Below, piece after piece: positions 61,736 through 64,000 of a DNA stretch of 64,000 nt. The translations under genes and the position numbers were made by a program. Origin of the DNA: Isoperla grammatica (taxonomy: Eukaryota > Arthropoda > Insecta > Plecoptera > Perlodidae); the NCBI GenBank assembly GCA_945910005.1, contig OX246745.1, positions 43,976,251 to 44,040,250 of the forward strand, written 5' to 3'. The notes under the pieces were generated by a model, which did not search any database, was not told where the DNA came from, and saw nothing but the letters and a program-made list of their open reading frames with translations. The stretch's first letter is position 1. Each line of letters begins with the position of its first letter.

Positions 61736-63599
61736 TGGTGTGGCTGCCCTGAGTAGCAGTGGAACTAGTGACATCACCGACCCAGGCTCTCCGTTCAGCA
61801 CAGCATCCACGTCGTCCAACTCCGAGAGTGGTGACGAGAAGTGTTACCCCTCCACTCCTACTACCCCTCAATGGTCACCGCCACACAAACGATGTGCCAA
61901 TGGTACACGGGTCGAAACACCCCTAAAGAGCTGTCGCTCTAACGTACCGGTGACGAAACCAGCTTTAAAAAATGCAAAACAAAGCTTAGAAACTCGGAGT
62001 TCGGATGGCAGAAATTTTCTTACTTTGGGAAACGCTGAAAGACTGCCAAAAGTCTCTAAACCGTCGAGTCCTTCCGTTCAGACCAGGAACCCGGTGTGGA
62101 ACTTGACGCCAAAAGCCGACAAGTTAGGAACGGAGACATTTACGGCAACCCAAATAGCTTTAGCACAAGATAATGAGGTCGGGAAAGCGAAACTATCCTC
62201 TTCGTTGTTTAACGACACGCCAAAGTCGGTCAAGACCAGGAGATCGTCCACGTCGTCGAAATGTTCGCAGAGCTCGTCGGGAAACCAAGAACACAAGGAA
62301 ACCAATGCAGCCAACATCAAAACCAGAAGTACTTCGTGGAGTTTGTCGAGCGTTTCCACGACAGACGAAACGGTTCCTCCTTTGACGTCGATCGCCCGCA
62401 AGGTTGCCAAGTATTGTGCGCTTGCAAGAAAAACTAATAATATTCAGTGGCCAGGTTCTAAATCACCACTTTACGAAAGCATACAAGAAAGTACCGATTG
62501 TTTCAACAGTTCGTTGAAAATATCCCATTGGGGATCTGCAGTGCCCTCTGCACCTAGTTATAACGTCACTCAACAGAGGAGCCGAATGGTAGTGTCGACC
62601 GCATCCAATAGCACGTCTTACTGCGTCCCGACAGATCCCCGAGAGAGATGCAACCTCAATGTTCCTCGGCTCTCCCTGGCGGTGACGCGGCAACAGACTC
62701 AGAAGTGTGCGGCTTCGCAAGAAGATCTACAGCAGGGGAAAATAACCAACTACTTCAAAACGCAAATGAAACCTCTAAATGCAGTCAAAAGAGATTTAGC
62801 TAAAGAATTTCAGTGTCCAAACGTTACTAATAAAGTGTCGTTAGCCGACATTCAGAACGGTGATACCGACAGTATAGATGACTACTTAAGTTTGATCTCG
62901 TCACCTCCGTGTAAAATTGCCAAAAAAGAGCATGTAGTTGCAAACAAAGGTATCTCCATCACCTCACCAGTACAAATATTTCTAACACTCCCCCACCACA
63001 AGAACGGACTAGTTACGTCACCCAGAAAAATAAAAACACAATCGCTAAAAGTCTCTGAAAGAAAGAAGGGAACTCATGTACCTACAACACCTTCCAGTAA
63101 GCTGCCAGTATTTCTTAAACCATCCAATCAAAAACTTTTGAAAAAGACCACAGTGTCAAAACTAAAGCTACAAACTATCAAAAGCACATCAGTCAACATA
63201 AACACAAGTGAAGGTGTTCCTATTGTGTCCCTTACGAATGGCGAACTAGGCTCCATCACTTCGAATTCTTTCAAGACTGTCGTTTCGAGTGCAGAAATTT
63301 TAAGTAAAAGTTCGAAATCTAATTATAAGTGTAAAACCGTGTTCGACCAAGAGCTCGACATTGGTAGCTGCTCCATTGACTCGTCGAGTGCGTTATTAAC
63401 TAGTTTAAGTGTATCGGTCGCCAGCGCTACAACCAGTTGTCAACTATCTCCCATCTTATCTGCTCCAAAGACAATTCGCTTTCCTGCTGCACAGCGCATG
63501 TCCTTGCACTCAAAGGACCTGGATAGAGATGAAAAGTGTCTCTGGGCTGACTGCAAGGCTATGTTTGAATCCAGTACAGGCTTGATGGAGCATCTGCAG
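61736..63599 (+). CDS. Large internal exon of a Ser/Thr-rich protein with PIP-box-like motif and start of a C2H2 zinc finger (partial gene)
   Basis: The exon runs from an acceptor (TGTCTGTTTCAG ending 61735) to a donor (CAG then GTAATG at 63600), with 621 whole codons after one leading base, ending in phase 0. Counting from the first whole codon, residues 1-70 are Ser/Thr/Pro-rich with several SP/TP sites. Residues 333-340 read QGKITNYF, matching the PCNA-interacting PIP-box pattern Q-x-x-I-x-x-Y-F, followed by basic residues. The end carries C601-x-W603-x2-C606, F610, L616 and H619, the first part of a GLI/ZIC/AEBP2-type finger whose second His must be in the next exon. The spacing CxWxxCxAxFxSSxxLxxH resembles AEBP2/Jing finger 1, but GLI-type fingers look alike, so the family is not settled. 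Likely a nuclear DNA- or chromatin-binding protein. Upstream and downstream exons are not identified in the window. Confidence 0.8.
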
Positions 63600-64000
63600 G
63601 TAATGTTCCATTCAATAATTCTTATAAATACTTTTAGCAAATAAATAAAGGTATGCTCCCCAATTATGAGACAACATTAATATCATGTAGAGTGAAACGT
63701 AAGTTTTGTCGGATCGATGACCTTGACATTAGTAGTATCAAGAGTTCTATAGTGACAGCAGTTTTGTCTGATCGATGAGCAACGTTCCTTGACATTAGTA
63801 GTATCAAGAGTTCTATAGAGACAGCAGTTTTGTCTGATCGATGAGCAACGTTCCTTGACATTAGTAGTATCAAGAGTTCTATAGTGACAGCAGTTTTGTC
63901 TGATCGATGAGCAACGTTCCTTGACATTAGTAGTATCAAGAGTTCTATAGTGACAGCAGTTTTGTCTGATCGATGAGCAACGTTCCTTGACATTAGTAGT
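63600..64000. other. Start of the intron after the zinc-finger exon
   Basis: Begins GTAATG. The coding frame runs 15 codons further and stops, as expected for intron. The rest is a tandem repeat that continues past the window. Confidence 0.7.
63702..64000. repeat. 66-bp tandem repeat, at least 4 units, cut by the window end
   Basis: The unit from AGTTTTGTCTGATCGATGAG to TATCAAGAGTTCTATAGTGA is 66 bp, a multiple of 3, so the minus strand shows a 22-residue repeating frame (MSRNVAHRSDKT). The first unit lacks 9 bp. It lies in an intron and I regard the frame as incidental. Confidence 0.93.

Overview
The window looks like nuclear DNA of an animal, most likely an invertebrate. It has a spliced zinc-finger gene, a LINE with a PHD finger, many hAT and Harbinger-like DNA transposons, long minisatellites and AAT microsatellites, and almost no continuous coding sequence. 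The recurrent word AGGCCTA is one I associate with marine invertebrate genomes such as crustaceans and echinoderms, but this is a weak impression and I cannot name a species. Start codons were checked by eye: several long open frames begin at TTG or GTG, so frame length alone is not evidence here.

Layout. 1-4.4 kb: non-coding DNA with two hAT-type MITEs (one nested in a palindromic element). 4.4-6.0 kb: 44-bp minisatellite. 7.8-17.3 kb: 9.6 kb satellite of a 77/82-bp unit with higher-order structure. 17.3-22 kb: palindromic MITEs in non-coding DNA. 23-25.4 kb: a large inverted-repeat element. 25.5-28.5 kb: AAT microsatellites, a 5'-truncated LINE, a hAT MITE, a 49-bp tandem repeat. 31.5-34.9 kb: 13/14-bp minisatellite. 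37 kb: a frameshifted THAP-like domain behind two CRE palindromes. 38.6 kb: another hAT MITE. 40-43.8 kb: a LINE with one intact 1062-codon ORF on the minus strand. 45.0-51.7 kb: a 6.6 kb hAT element with a broken transposase and a second hAT inserted in it. 52.1-53.8 kb: 59-bp minisatellite, stop-free in all three minus frames. 54-60 kb: two more hAT MITEs. 61.7-63.6 kb: a large coding exon of a Ser/Thr-rich protein with a PIP-box-like motif, ending inside a C2H2 zinc finger at a splice donor. 63.7 kb to the end: 66-bp repeat in the following intron.

The strongest results are eight hAT insertions, each bounded by an exactly matching 8-bp target-site duplication read directly from the sequence, some nested so that relative age can be ordered. 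The only likely active host gene is the one at the right edge. I found no CRISPR array, operon, tRNA, rRNA or phage-like system, and nothing I can defend as an undescribed biochemical system; what is novel is repeat architecture and two gene-like items (the PIP-box zinc-finger exon and the THAP relic).
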